Positions 1 through 10,510 of a stretch of DNA of 64,000 bases are shown here, piece by piece. The stretch is taken from NCBI RefSeq assembly GCF_000247695.1, contig NW_004624743.1, positions 3,139,368 through 3,203,367 of the forward strand, written 5' to 3'. Each line of letters opens with the position of its first letter. The first letter of the stretch is position 1. The DNA is from Heterocephalus glaber (taxonomy: Eukaryota > Chordata > Mammalia > Rodentia > Bathyergidae). The position numbers were made by a program, and so were the translations under genes. The notes under the pieces are model-generated. The model saw only the letters and a program-made list of their open reading frames with translations. It searched no databases and was not told the DNA's origin.

Positions 1-514
1 CATGGAAACCCCTCCAGGCTCAAAGAGTCCCTACTTGAGTGAATTTCCCTCTTCCTACAGCCCGATTCATCCAATCAGTGGAAACTAATTTGTGCTGACT
101 CAGCATAGCAACTGGTCGTTTTCAGGGAGAAACAAAGTATTACCAAAGTAGCCAAGAACTTGTGTTCTCCCTAAGGGCAAATGGCAGGGAAAGCCAAATT
201 GTAATCAGAAAGTTGCTGGGTAGGGGTGGAACCAAAGCAGTTCCAAATGATTAGGGGGCGTCGGCAGTGATACCTGAGTGCATCTGTCTGCAAGTAAATA
301 TTTGGGGCTGTTAAAGAACAAACCAATGGGCAGTTCCTAATGGCACAGCTGGTTTTGCTCTGGTGACCTCCACGCTCTGGTCCTCCACACACAGACTAAT
401 CGCTGCTTCTTTAGGTGCGTGAACATCTTCACCCAGACAAGCCTCTCCTCCAGCTAACCCAGGGAAACTTAATCCAATTAAATCTGGGCTAGGCCCAAAG
501 AATTAAAAGAATCA
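1..514. other. Unassigned unique sequence
   Basis: No gene, RNA or repeat recognised. The short open frames here have no recognisable domain. Composition is ordinary for mammalian non-coding DNA. Confidence 0.5.
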
Positions 515-1095
515 TACCACAGCGATATATGTGCACCCGTGTTTATAGCGGCACAGTTTGTAGTAGCTAAAGCTTGGAAGCAGCCCAAATGCCCATCAAC
601 TGAGCCTGGATAAAGAAGATTTGGGTTTTTTTTTTTTCATAAAATGGAGTACTACTCAGCCATAAAGAATGAGAAACTAGAGCCATTTATAGCTAAATGG
701 ATGCATATCGAGGCCGTACTCTTAAGTGACATAAATAGGACACACGTGTGTAAATACTGAATAATTGCTCTGGTGTGAGAAACTGAAAGTGTAAATAAGG
801 GTTAAAATGATTAAAATGAATAATTGATAATTTGAAATAGGAAAAGGTCCAAAGGTGGAGGGGTGGTGGGAGGGGAAGGGAAAAGGAAAGGAGGGAAAGG
901 AAAAATTATGAGAAAAGAAAAAAAATGGAAACAAAGTCTATGTAAATAGGGAAGGGTGGAGGGGGTGAAGGGAGGGCAGGGCATGGGGAAAAAATAGGAA
1001 CCAAGATGCGTCATGTACAGGTATAAGATCCCAAAGATAAATGTAAATGTATTGTATACCTAAAATGTACCAATGAAAGAATTTTTAAAAATCAT
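515..1095 (+). mobile_element. LINE-1 3' end, rodent type, 5' truncated
   Basis: The segment matches the end of L1 ORF2 and the start of the 3' UTR. It has the familiar block 'atgcccatcaactgagcc', then 'tactactcagccataaag' and an 'aaatggatgcatatcgag' stretch. From about 840 to 1000 it becomes a G/A-only polypurine tract (gggagggg, aaaggagggaaagg), typical of rodent L1 3' UTRs. ORF2 is far too truncated to be active. The same family recurs in this window near 7060, 7900, 15230, 15965, 35700 and 63220. Confidence 0.85.
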
Positions 1096-1320
1096 GTATT
1101 GTATAATACACTAACTATGGTTAATATTGATGAGCTGTATTCTTGAGAAGTGCTTAGAGGGTAGATTTTAATGCTCTCGCCACACAAAATCATAACTACG
1201 TGAGGCAATTCCAATGTTCACTAGCTCAGTTTAGCCATTCTACAACATGTACTGATACCAACACATCATGAAGAAAACAACAAATATATGCAACTTTTAT
1301 TTTTTAAATCTAAAACAATT
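1096..1320 (+). mobile_element. Older L1 (L1MA/MB-like) 3' end
   Basis: The text 'actatggttaatattgatg', then 'gagggtagattttaatg', 'ctctcgccacac' and 'tgaggcaattcc', ending near 'accaacacatcatg', follows the 3' UTR order of older mammalian L1M elements (a gtagatcttaa / tctcaccacac / aaaacatcatg series). It abuts the younger L1 3' end directly, so the younger copy probably landed in or beside it. Confidence 0.7.
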
Positions 1321-1484
1321 CAGAAATTTAGTATAAAAATCGTAGAGATTGAGACTTCTAATTCCTTCATTTTGTTTTCTGCAGAGTATACCTTTGTTCG
1401 TATTTATGCATTCCACTGTTGGTAGACATAAGGGTTGTTCCTGGCTTCTGTTCTAAAGTGAAAAGTGCATATTTTACAGGTGTA

Positions 1485-1740
1485 AAATCTGTTATAGTGT
1501 GCATGTTAACTATCTCCCAAAGGTACACATGTTGTAGGTTTTGTTTTGAGGGAGGTGCTATTGGTATATAATAGGAACATTTAATAGGTGGGGCCCAGGA
1601 GGAGGTCCTTGATTTTTGGGAGGCTGTCCTTGAAGAGGATTGTGGGACCCTGGCTTCATCTCTCTCTTTTACTTCCTGGCCATGAATAAACAGTTTTTCT
1701 CTGTCAGAAAAGTAAATGAATAGTAAATAAATCTGGGCTT
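1485..1740 (+). mobile_element. ERVL-MaLR LTR relic (MST/MLT-like)
   Basis: The order 'ataggtggggcccagg', 'aggaggtccttg', 'tgtccttgaagaggattg', 'tgggaccctgg', 'ttcctggccatgaa' matches the body of MST-type MaLR long terminal repeats in sense orientation. No internal retroviral genes flank it, so it is probably a solo LTR or truncated copy. Confidence 0.65.
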
Positions 1741-2249
1741 CAGTAGACATACATGTATATCATCCAGAAGATAGTATTAATGTAGACCAGCCAAAGAAGC
1801 TGTATCTTTTCTAGCATTTAAGATAGTTTTTTTTTTTCCTCAGTATCTTTGGGGAGAAAAAAGAATAAGAAAAAAATGGCAGTAAATATTGGTGGTTTTA
1901 ATTTCATACAGAATCTTTTTACTGGTATTTCGCCCTTTTTGGTCCAGACCAGATTGATGGTCTTAAAACTGTCTGGTTGGGTCTTTATCCTTCCATTGTC
2001 TCTCCATGGCCAACAGAATGAAGCTCAGCTTTCCCCCAGGAAGACCTCAAATTCCCTTCACAATGGGTTCTCCCCTTGCCCGTTAGCTTTATATCCTGCT
2101 ACTGCTCACACAGACTCTTCCATTAAAGCTAAACTCTTGTATTTCCCAGCGTGGAGCTACTTCACACCAGCACATTTCCCATGGGCTCTACCTTGCCTTC
2201 AAGTGACGATTACACAGTGTGTGAACAAAATCACCATATGATTCGGCTC
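1741..2249. other. Unassigned sequence
   Basis: Contains a T-rich run near 1828 followed by an A-rich stretch near 1855-1880. The 130-codon plus-strand frame at 1849-2241 begins in this low-complexity A-rich sequence, has no recognisable domain and is not called as a gene. Confidence 0.5.
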
Positions 2250-2440
2250 TAGTGTCTTGTTAGTGGTAAGACCGTGGACAAATTATTTAACCTCTCTGTG
2301 CCTCTTTTGCTCTTCTCTACAGCCAGAATGACAGTATCAATCTCAGCAGGTTGTTGAGAAGATTAAAAGAATTTACATGTGCAGAGTACCCGGAGCAATG
2401 CCTTGGCCTTAGGGAGTACTTAATATGCTAACTTCTACTT
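2250..2440 (+). repeat. MIR SINE relic
   Basis: The MIR core order is visible in sense: 'aattatttaacctctctgtg', 'cctcttttgctc', 'aggttgttgagaagatt' and 'acatgtgcagagtacc', then 'gagcaatgccttgg'. Strongly diverged, as expected for an ancient mammal-wide element. Confidence 0.8.
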
Positions 2441-2463
2441 ATCCTGCAAGACTAAGCGTAGGC

Positions 2464-2651
2464 CAGTGGTGGCCAATGTATGGCACACCTGTTACTTGGT
2501 TTTCTTTTAAGACAGAAGCTGTTTATGTATGAGTTGTCTTTTTTCTCTAAACTGAAATCTCTGTATTCAGGTTTACTTGCATGTTGGCACTTTGTGATAA
2601 ATAAGTGGTTTGCAGCTTGGGCACTCTTCTCTAAAAGGTTTGCCGTCACTG
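2464..2651 (-). mobile_element. hAT-type MITE, 188 bp, terminal inverted repeats present
   Basis: The left end 'cagtggtggccaatgtatgg' and the complement of the right end 'cagtgacggcaaacc' form imperfect terminal inverted repeats. The 8-bp flanks gcgtaggc (2456-2463) and gtattggc (2652-2659) agree at 5 of 8 positions plus two transitions, as an aged hAT 8-bp duplication would. The minus-strand body (agagtgcccaagctgcaa, cacttatttatcacaaag, tgccaacatgcaa) resembles non-autonomous hAT elements known from several tetrapods. It encodes nothing. The exact family needs a library search. Confidence 0.75.
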
Positions 2652-2659
2652 GTATTGGC

Positions 2660-3734
2660 TGTGGAAAGTTTTCCCTGAGAAGCCCTCATCTCTTCTATCC
2701 AGGAGAGTTGATCTACCCTCTTCACTGTACCTATATCTCCTACATTCCATCTGCCTTCTGCCACCCTCAACCACATCCTTCAACGTGCACTTCCATGGCC
2801 ACACGTGTGTAGAACTCATCCCCAAACAGCTTGTGAGCGCCGTAGGGGTGGCTCTCCGTCTTAGCTGGCTTATGCCCTCCAGTGGGCAGCACAATAGTCA
2901 CTACATGGTAGATGCCTGGTGAATGTCCAAAGAGAGAACAAACGAGCATGTTCCTGAGGAACAGAAGTCTACGTACACCCTCTTGTTATTGTCGAGCAAT
3001 TTCTAGAAAGAAGGCTGCCTGGGAAGAGCAAGACTTTAAATGCAGAACACTTCTCAAAGGAAATTATCAAAGATCAGCGGACATCACAGAACCTCAGTTT
3101 GCATACCTCCGCACTGGAGCACACCTTGGATATAGGTGGGGAGTGCATCAGTGGACAGAGAACTAAACGGAAGCATACTCATCCGGAGAACTCGCTAGGT
3201 GGCCTTGGGTGGGCCACTTAATCTCAGTTTGGAATTTGTGAGCTGGGAGCCAGGATAGACGATTTGCCCTTCCTTACCCTAGGGAGGCGTGAGAAGAAGA
3301 TGTTGGTGGGCATATCTGAGGCCATGCACTGACTGATGCACGGCGATCTCAGGGAAGGCTGATTCTGCACACTCTGCCGAGGGATACTGGACAACAGCTG
3401 GAAACACTTTTGTTTTTCTCAAACTGGGGAGAGGGGCGCTACTGGTGGAGCCCAGGGATAGCGAGGGAAAAAAAACCCTACAATTTATAGGACATTGGCT
3501 CCACAACAAAGAATTATCAGTCCCCAAATGCCAATAGTGCTAAATTTGAAAAGTTCTAATGAAGAGTCACTATGACATTTGTTCATATCCACTTCTGCAG
3601 TACTCCTCTTGTCTCTTCATGGAAGACAACAAAGAACAACAATTACACTTAAGTTTTATAGTTTTATGGAATTGTAGCTTTTTAACTACTGTGATAGCTT
3701 AGTTGATTAACTGCTGTTACTGAGCCCAGGGCCA
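2660..3734. other. Unassigned unique sequence
   Basis: No repeat or gene recognised. Several short frames on both strands overlap each other between 2450 and 3170, the pattern of chance frames in moderate-GC sequence. Confidence 0.45.
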
Positions 3735-3885
3735 CCCTAGCACTTCCCTTGTGTTAAATCATTTAACCCTAACAACCACCCTATAAGGTAAGTACTTTAT
3801 TAGCTCTGTTGTGCAGATGAGGAAACTGAGGCAAAGCAGCAGAGCTGAGTTGGAGCTCAGTCTTGCTCCAAGCACTGGGCAAAGA
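3735..3885 (-). repeat. MIR SINE relic, antisense
   Basis: Reads as reverse MIR: 'ttaaatcatttaaccctaac', 'aaccaccctataagg', 'taagtactttatt', 'gcagatgaggaaactgaggc', 'aaagcagcagagctgag'. Confidence 0.85.
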
Positions 3886-4153
3886 GCCAGGTAAGACTGT
3901 GTCCTTCATGCGAGGCCCCCAAGAGGAAGCCTCTGACTTCCAGTCTCCGGTGTTTTCTTTTCACATCTTCCTGGGCAGAGACACAGACTTGGCTTATCCA
4001 GGCTTCTTGTGAGAGGACCTGCTGATTTTGAGGTTTTAGGCTGACTGGAGAGGAGACCACAACAGCACAGAAAACAACACAAGAAACCAAACCTCTGCAG
4101 AGTTTGGCCTGTGAGCCTGGCAGGGTCCATAAAAGCACTTTGCAAGTCTCAGG

Positions 4154-4311
4154 CAGTGGCTTTCAAATCATGGCATGGTCACGAATTCCCAGGGTCACCC
4201 TCAGCGACGGACCCAGGGAGTCTGAGGTGTGCCACTCCCATCTCCCCCTTTATCCCTCTGCTAGGGGCACTCAGTGCAGGTGGTCCAAGGTGCACACTTA
4301 GAGAGCAGCTG
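4154..4311 (+). mobile_element. MER5A-like hAT-Charlie non-autonomous element
   Basis: Starts 'cagtggctttcaaatcatgg' and ends 'aggtggtccaaggtgcac' then 'acttagagagcagctg', matching the two inverted ends of MER5A (cagtggttctcaaa ... ctttgagaaccactg). The flanking 8-mers do not convincingly match, so the duplication has decayed or the ends are slightly misplaced. Confidence 0.65.
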
Positions 4312-4439
4312 ATGTAAACACAGGGCTTGGCCTCCAGAGCTGGCTAATGCTAGCAGAATACTCAGGTTTTGTCTGTCCATTAATCCAAACCACTGGGGTG
4401 GGAGCTTATTAGTGCTGATCTGGCTCCTGGTGACCCACA

Positions 4440-5040
4440 AGCTTTAAGCCAAGGAGCTTGACTGAGAGGACACTGGGAGAGAAAAGAAAGGGAGCACAAT
4501 TAAAGCCACCTTCTAGCCGGGGAACTGTTTCCCGCAGACGGTGGAGGGCTGTGCCGTGCCCTCCTCCTCCTCCTCAGTGTCTCCCTAATTGCCTGTCCTG
4601 CTATCATTCTGCCTAAGAGAGCCTTCGAGAAACAAGGAGAGAGAAGAAAAGGCTGCCACATTGCTGGGAGCAAACCCTAAAGAGGAGCCCAGCCCCTTTG
4701 CGTAGAACGAGGAAACCTGGATTGATTTCTTCTCCCAAGTTCTTTCGCACCCTCTCTCTCACCTTTCCCCTCTTGTTTTCTTTTCTCCCTCAGAGGGACC
4801 AATAAACATACATTGTCTGGACAGGGAGTGCTTCATTAATTATCCGCGGAGCATTCGGAGGGCTCAGAGTCCTGCCAGAAAGCGACCCGGGTGAGGCCAG
4901 AGATGCAGTTCCTAACCTTCTGGCGGGACTGCATTCTCTAGGAGATGAACACCAACCAGAGCCGCCTTGATTCTGAGCGCTTTTCGAGGCCAGTGGAATT
5001 ATTTTGATTGTAATACTTGAGCATTACGCAACACGCTTTA
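4440..5040. promoter_or_regulatory. Candidate conserved non-coding block
   Basis: Unique, repeat-free sequence with short homeodomain-type AT motifs ('cattaattatcc' near 4834, 'ttattttgattgtaat' near 4999) set in balanced composition, plus a (CTC)n run at about 4559-4578. That texture is typical of distal regulatory elements. There is no open frame of interest. No alignment was available, so function is inference. Confidence 0.3.
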
Positions 5041-5799
5041 ACTGTGTGCGCTGTGGGTCACCCTTTCACAGAACTAACAATGGCAGCAAGATGGTGTAGC
5101 AGGCCGCTAAGACTGCAAACCTACCCCTTCAGGTCCCTAGCTCGTGACCTTGACCCTGCAACTTCTGAGCCGACAATAGGACCATCTCCCAGCACACACA
5201 CACTGGACTTCAGTGGACTGCTGGGCCACTGGGGGAGACAGCATGTGTAAAACACAGTGCGTCACTCACAGTGAATCTGCAATGCTCACCCCTCACTACT
5301 GTCATCTTTTTTTCCTGACTTATTAATATTTGATACTTTTGACCCAATATCTGGACAAAAATTATCAAGAAAGAGCAAAACAATAGGAAAGAGTGTTTCT
5401 GGTCAATTTGCACTGAATTTCCTATGCTCAAAGCATCCTGTGAGCAGAGCAGCAGATGAATTCCATCGGCAGGAAAGGACGTCAACTCGGGAACCAAACA
5501 CAGGAGAGTAAGATAAATCACTCAGTTGCTTACCACACACGTTGTGAGATATTGAACACGGATGAGAAGTTTCTTAGCATTAGTTTAGCCTCCATTTCTT
5601 AAATGGTTTTATATTTCCAGAATGCAAACAAATGACTGTATGTGTGAAAAATACATATGTGATGGGCTGGAGGAAAAATTCAAGCGAGCCAGAATCCCCC
5701 GGGCTTTGGCATGCTGGAATCCTCTCCCAAGCTCTCTGCAGAGCACAGAGCTGCTGACAGCCCTCTTATTCACAGGCAGGTTCCTCCTGGGTAAGAGCT
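5041..5799. other. Unassigned unique sequence
   Basis: No gene or repeat recognised. The antisense 103-codon frame at 5210-5521 has no known domain. Confidence 0.5.
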
Positions 5800-6250
5800 A
5801 GGGAGCCACAGCCCAAGTCAATGCAGGGTTACTAAGCAACTCAACTCCCACTGAGGTATGAAGTGAGAGAAAGCCTGCTTTTCAAAACAAAAGAAAACCC
5901 AAAGCCCCTCCATGCAGAGTTAATAATACATCCTGTTCTTCTCTTTTAAGTGAATTAACTCTCAAGCTCGTTTACCTTTAACCAGGTGTTACAAACACAT
6001 GGAAAGAAAATTAGAAGCCATGCTGCAGTTCTATGAAGCAACTGCAAGCAAAGTTTTAAGTGATTGGTAATAAATTTTATGGTGCAGCTGCGCTTCACCC
6101 AGTGACTTGGCACATTTGTCATCTCACACGGGCGCCTTCGTGGAAAGCAATTGTCACTTGAATTACAGTTTTAGCAACTCAGCCAAATTTTAGATTTGGA
6201 CTTAAAATTGATCTATTTTTTTGTATCACCTGAGTTAAGCAGTCTTATGT
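5800..6250. promoter_or_regulatory. Candidate conserved non-coding block
   Basis: Repeat-free sequence with dense transcription-factor-like words: 'gttaataata' near 5920, 'ggtaataaattttatgg' near 6066, E-box 'cagctg' near 6086, and 'caattgtcacttgaatta' near 6149. No coding frame. Called on sequence character only. Confidence 0.28.
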
Positions 6251-6650
6251 CTAAAACTATAATTCTTGAAGAAGCTAATAATAAAAAGATGATAACAAGC
6301 AATTGTTGACCAGGTTATTAGAGTTTAAGAATTCTAAATAGATCTGTACATGTTTACGTTTCCTGTATCTTCCCTTAGGAAGGAGGAGGGGATGGGACCT
6401 TTCCTTGTTCTGATTTTTATTTTGATGAGCATTTCTTGAGCAACGAATTTATGAAGAGCACTGCAGGAGATAGGAGATTTCTTGAAGAAAAAAAGGAAAA
6501 AGATGAGCAAAGGTATTAGCCAAGGTCCAGCCACTCAAAGGAATAAGACTTAATGGAAGAGATGATTTGTACATAGCTAGTAGAGGACACGATGAGAGAA
6601 GCTCTTATGGAGATTTCTAACTTCAGACTGACAAATTAGAGCATCGTGGT
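6251..6650. other. Unassigned unique sequence
   Basis: AT-rich sequence with no recognised repeat or gene up to the target-site duplication of the following SINE. Confidence 0.5.
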
Positions 6651-6669
6651 TCTAACTGTTCCTAGGAGG

Positions 6670-6760
6670 GCCGGGATTTAGCTCAGTGGTTCCGGCGCCT
6701 GCCTCGAAAGTGCAAGGTCCTGAGTTTGATCCCCGGTACCAAAAATAAACAAATAAAATG
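6670..6760 (+). mobile_element. ID-like tRNA-derived SINE with target-site duplication
   Basis: A tRNA-like unit with a good A box 'tagctcagtgg' (6679-6689) and B-box-like 'gtttgatcccc' (6724-6734), ending 'ccccggtacc' and an A-rich tail (aaaaataaacaaataaaa). The 13-bp sequence 'tctaactgttcct' occurs exactly on both sides (6651-6663 and 6761-6773), a clear L1-mediated insertion signature. The 'ccggtacc' end differs from the 'cagcacc' end of common ID elements. It is a retroposon, not a functional tRNA gene: there is no acceptor-stem pairing and it has a poly-A tail. Confidence 0.9.
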
Positions 6761-7054
6761 TCTAACTGTTCCTGGGACAGGCAGGAGAGCAATACAGAAG
6801 GACAGTCAGAGAATTAGAAACCCCAACAGAAGTGAGCTTGGGCCAAACAGCAGCTGTACCTCCAGACCTTCTTCACATCGAGGTGTGTGTCCATCCACCT
6901 ACATATATGCATGTGGGTCATAATTTCAGTTTTTACAGCGCATCAAGGGGAGAGTGCATGGGAGAATGAAGCTCCAGGGACCATGGCCTTCCATGCTTCC
7001 CGGCATGAGACTGGCACACCCCTAGCCAACATACCCACGGGAAAGCTGCATATT

Positions 7055-7200
7055 TTTAAATTTTCATTTGTATTAGTCCATGTTTGCAGTACATAATGTT
7101 CACATTCAGTGTGAGGGGTTGGTACACACGCCTAACACATCTTCATTCTTTCTATACCCTCTTTCTCTCCTCTCCTTTCCCCCTGTCTGCATCTCTTGGT
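7055..7200 (-). mobile_element. L1 3' end fragment, antisense
   Basis: Shares the order 'gtattagtccatgtttgcag', 'ttcagtgtgaggggttgg' and then a pyrimidine-rich tract (ctctcctctcctttccccc) with the antisense L1 at 15230, whose polypurine 3' UTR reads as polypyrimidine here. Confidence 0.55.
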
Positions 7201-7894
7201 TTCTTGTGTGCATGTGAGACATGCCATTTACGTGGCTCTGCAAACTGGAGACCCAGAATCTCACACGCAATATGAAGAAAACTGTGGTGTGCTCTGTGGT
7301 CAGCTTAGGAAGCTGCAGGAGCCAGGACAAACCCAGCCCCAACCGCTCTCTTCCATGACCATGGACAAGCCAGCTTGCTTCTCTGTGCTTCAGAGAAAGC
7401 CACCAATAATACGCAGTCCCCTGTCAAGCCACTCTGGAACCTGAGACAAAGGAAGACTGTGTGCTCCTGCACTCACTTATCAAAATACTCGCCCCTGGTG
7501 TGGATCGAGGGGAAAGGTGAGCAGGAGCTCGCCAGTGAGAACAGGATTCTGCAAAGCTGTGCGCAGCCCAGCCTGTTTGAATACCTCGTCAACCCCAGAA
7601 ACTAGCTGGACAGCTGCTGTGGAAAGGAGGGGCAGCTTCTGTTGCACAATAACACAGAGCTGCTGAACAACCAAGAGCCTGTTTTCGTTTAAAATTGTGA
7701 CATTTTGCTCTTCATAATGTTTATATTAACTTTGACTTCTAAAAAATTGTATTAAAATATTATTTCTTTTGAGTGCTGGGTATATTGATGCCTCCTTGAA
7801 TTCTGTGCCTGTGATGAATGAATGATTCTTCTCACCCTGATCCAAGTTCTACAGACATATATTTTCAAGGTTTATTACAAGTAGGAGGTAAAGA
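7201..7894. other. Unassigned, with weak coding-like stretch
   Basis: From about 7480 to 7690 one plus frame reads as plausible protein either side of one in-frame stop: 'WIEGKGEQELASENRILQ' before, and 'LLLHNNTELLNNQEP' after the stop at 7603-7605. No family recognised. Could be a retrocopy relic or chance. The remaining sequence is AT-rich with nothing recognised. Confidence 0.3.
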
Positions 7895-8170
7895 CTGTAA
7901 AATCTTCTGCTGTGAAAGATAGACTTGAGTCACTTGTAGGAAAATGGATGCACTTTGAGATCATAATGCTAAGTGAAATAAATGAAGTGCACAAGTTTAA
8001 ATAGCTCATAGTTTCTCTAATAGGAGAAAACCAAAGTATAAATAAAGAACAAAATAAAAAGATAGATAATAAGAAACAGGGAGATAGAGTTGTTGCAAAG
8101 GGGGGGGGGCGGTGGAGGGATGGAGGGCTGTGGAGGAAAGGGGTGGGGGGAGGAAAGGAAAGATGAAGAC
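7895..8170 (+). mobile_element. L1 3' end fragment with polypurine tract
   Basis: The text 'aaaatggatgcactttgag', 'atcataatgctaagtgaaat' is the end of L1 ORF2, followed by A-rich sequence and a polypurine run (gggggggggg at about 8100, then gaggaaaggggtgggg). Same family as 515-1095. The antisense 217-codon frame 7875-8528 runs through this repeat. Confidence 0.8.
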
Positions 8171-8269
8171 GCGTTCTGTCCAGGCAGCACCTCCCCATGA
8201 TGCACGCGATCCTTGTGTTCTGCAAATGTGGACTGATAACAATTTTTACAATGCAAATTAAACACGGTA

Positions 8270-8625
8270 GCCTTTCGGCAGGTACGATTTTACAGCCCTG
8301 CAGGGGCTCTACAGGAATTGTGGAACATGTTTTCCAGGAGTCCCAGGGCCGGGAGAACACTCCGGGAATATGACTGTGCTCACAGACGGCCCGCAAGGCT
8401 GGCTGCTGTGGCGGAGGAGCTTTGAGGGAGGAGCTTTGAGGGAGGACCTTAACCAGAACGTGCACGGGAAGGTGCTGGCCAGGCGCGACTTTTCTCCTCC
8501 CGGTTCTGGGCAGCCTTTTGCACCCCAATCGTCTTTCCTTTGAAGCTCACCTGTTGCTTTTATCTTGTTTGATGTGTTTGGGCTTCTGTGAGATTTTCAT
8601 TTGAATAAAGAGTTTTGTGGCAAAA
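8270..8625 (+). pseudogene. Possible retrocopy 3' end, source unknown
   Basis: A GC-rich segment ends in AT-rich sequence with 'aataaa' at 8604-8609, then twelve bases, then an A-rich stretch (8621 onward), the layout of a reverse-transcribed mRNA tail. A 14-bp unit 'ggaggagctttgag' is repeated 2.4 times at 8413-8446 and would break any frame crossing it. Short frames on either side read plausibly but match no family I know. Alternatives are L1 3' transduction, because an L1 end lies just upstream, or an LTR fragment. Confidence 0.35.
8413..8446 (+). repeat. 14-bp tandem duplication
   Basis: The unit 'ggaggagctttgag' occurs at 8413-8426 and 8427-8440, followed by 'ggagga'. Confidence 0.9.
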
Positions 8626-9199
8626 ATGAAACAAAGATTATACATATTCTGATTCATTTTTCTAGGTGTTGGAAAATGTTCACGTCGGGCCTTTTGTGGC
8701 AGCCGTTGGGATGTGGGACACTGACACTACCGCTCTTAAGTGAGGATGCCCCTGCGGGGTGCGCGCGCCAGTCTTCAAACATGCATCACGTGGGAGCGGC
8801 GTGAGATCCGTGCCTCACCCGGTTCCTGAGCCTTCCACCCTGCAGCACGTCCGGAGCTCCTCGCTGCTGTTTCCCACGCACCGCCCCCCCACCTCGTCCT
8901 CAAAGCCTGGAACCAGTTGCTCCGTCTTGGTCTCCATCACCGCCTCCTGCTCCCTTTGGGACCCTGACCCCCCCCCCCCGCCCCAGGCTTTCTGCGGAAG
9001 CTCCTTAGGGCTCTCCATGACTCTCACATCCTTCTAGGAGAATCATCCACCCCAGGATGACCGAGAGCCTGACAGGCCTTTCTGAGCAGTGAAAACTCCG
9101 GGCCTGTCAGCCAGGATGTGGCCTTGCCTCATGACTCAAGTAAGACAACACCAAAGAAGATGTACAGCAGTACGCAGAAGTGTGCATTTTCTGTTCTAC
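8626..9199. other. Unassigned GC-richer sequence
   Basis: No gene recognised. Contains homopolymer C runs near 8884 and 8970-8980, which give overlapping chance frames on both strands. Confidence 0.45.
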
Positions 9200-10510
9200 C
9201 CATAAATCCTTGCTCGGATAAGCGAAGCAGACAAAAATTCTATGCCTTTTCTGAGAATCCATTTGTATGTTAAATAGTCTCGCTCTCGATGCTGTGATTT
9301 CTTTTGGGACTTTGCTATGTTTTTGTTCAACTAATAAGTGAGTTCATTATTAATGGTGCTTATCTGAAGATCTAATAGATACTCACCTCTATTTTTGTAC
9401 ATTTCTTAGCTACTCCAGTTATATTTGAATGGGTGTAGTTACTACAAGACAGTGGATATGGGAAGGCAAAGATATTCAGCTTTCAAATAATTTATTAACA
9501 TATATTCATTACTCTCAACAGCACACATTTATTGGATTAGATTTATAATTATTCTTAGTAATGATAGGACAAATATACTCTTGGAAGATAACATGATGTT
9601 TTTTAAATATTGTACCAAGTTGATATGACTGTAAAATTAATTCAGATTTACTTTTTAACTACCAACAGTATAGTATCAAATAAAATAAGTTATCTATCAT
9701 TGTCATAAAATAGATAAAATATAGATTACAGATTTTTAGTATATCTTTCATTACTTTAGATCTTCTGTTTTTTCTACTTTAAATTAATTATTGCTACATT
9801 TATTTTATAACTATAATATTTTGAAAATTGTTAACAATGAAAACAAATACATTACCTATGACTTTTGTTTCAAGCTTCACCTAGTGTTATTTATTTAAGG
9901 CAAAATATATGCTAATGGTTGTAAAAATCTAGATTTCTTTGCAACTACTACATTTTATGTAACAGGTAATGAAGAAAAGACATGTTTGTAATATGTGATA
10001 TACATATCAACAAATTTTGCATATTTACAAATTAAAACTGTTTAGCAATCTAGCTTCTTTCTTTTAAAAGAAATATCAATTAATTGTTAAAAAATCTTTA
10101 GTCTTTGTATTACAATTAATTCCACAGGATTTTAATGTTTCAATCACTTACGAACTGATAATTTCAATACAAGATTATATTTCTAAAATGTATTTCAAGG
10201 ACCTGTTTCAGGAATGTTTTTGATAACATTTCTTGGTAATAAAAATGTATTTTATACTTTTAGGATAATTTTGACGTGGTTATGGAAAATTATTCAGATT
10301 ATAGTTTACTCCCAAACCATGAGTTTTAGTTAGTATTGCTTTACAGTACAATTCAATATCTAGCAGGAAAAAGGCCACTAAATAAATTTTCCCCCATAGG
10401 ATTTTATTGATAAGTCTTACTTATGATTGTAGATACACTTAGAATCATTTAGTCATGAATTTCATTAAACTTTGATTTTACAGAAATAATATTTCTGCCA
10501 ACTAAGAGAA
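9200..10510. other. Long AT-rich stretch, no gene
   Basis: About 1.3 kb of strongly AT-rich sequence with no open frame of note and no repeat I recognise. The complexity is not that of a simple repeat, so an old decayed L1 or a unique AT-rich segment are both possible. Confidence 0.5.

Noticed and set aside
6670..6760. Functional tRNA gene
   Set aside because: A/B boxes are present but there is a poly-A tail, target-site duplication and no acceptor pairing: a SINE.
7875..8528. 217-codon minus-strand frame as a gene
   Set aside because: It runs antisense through an L1 3' end and its polypurine tract, so the frame is a repeat by-product.
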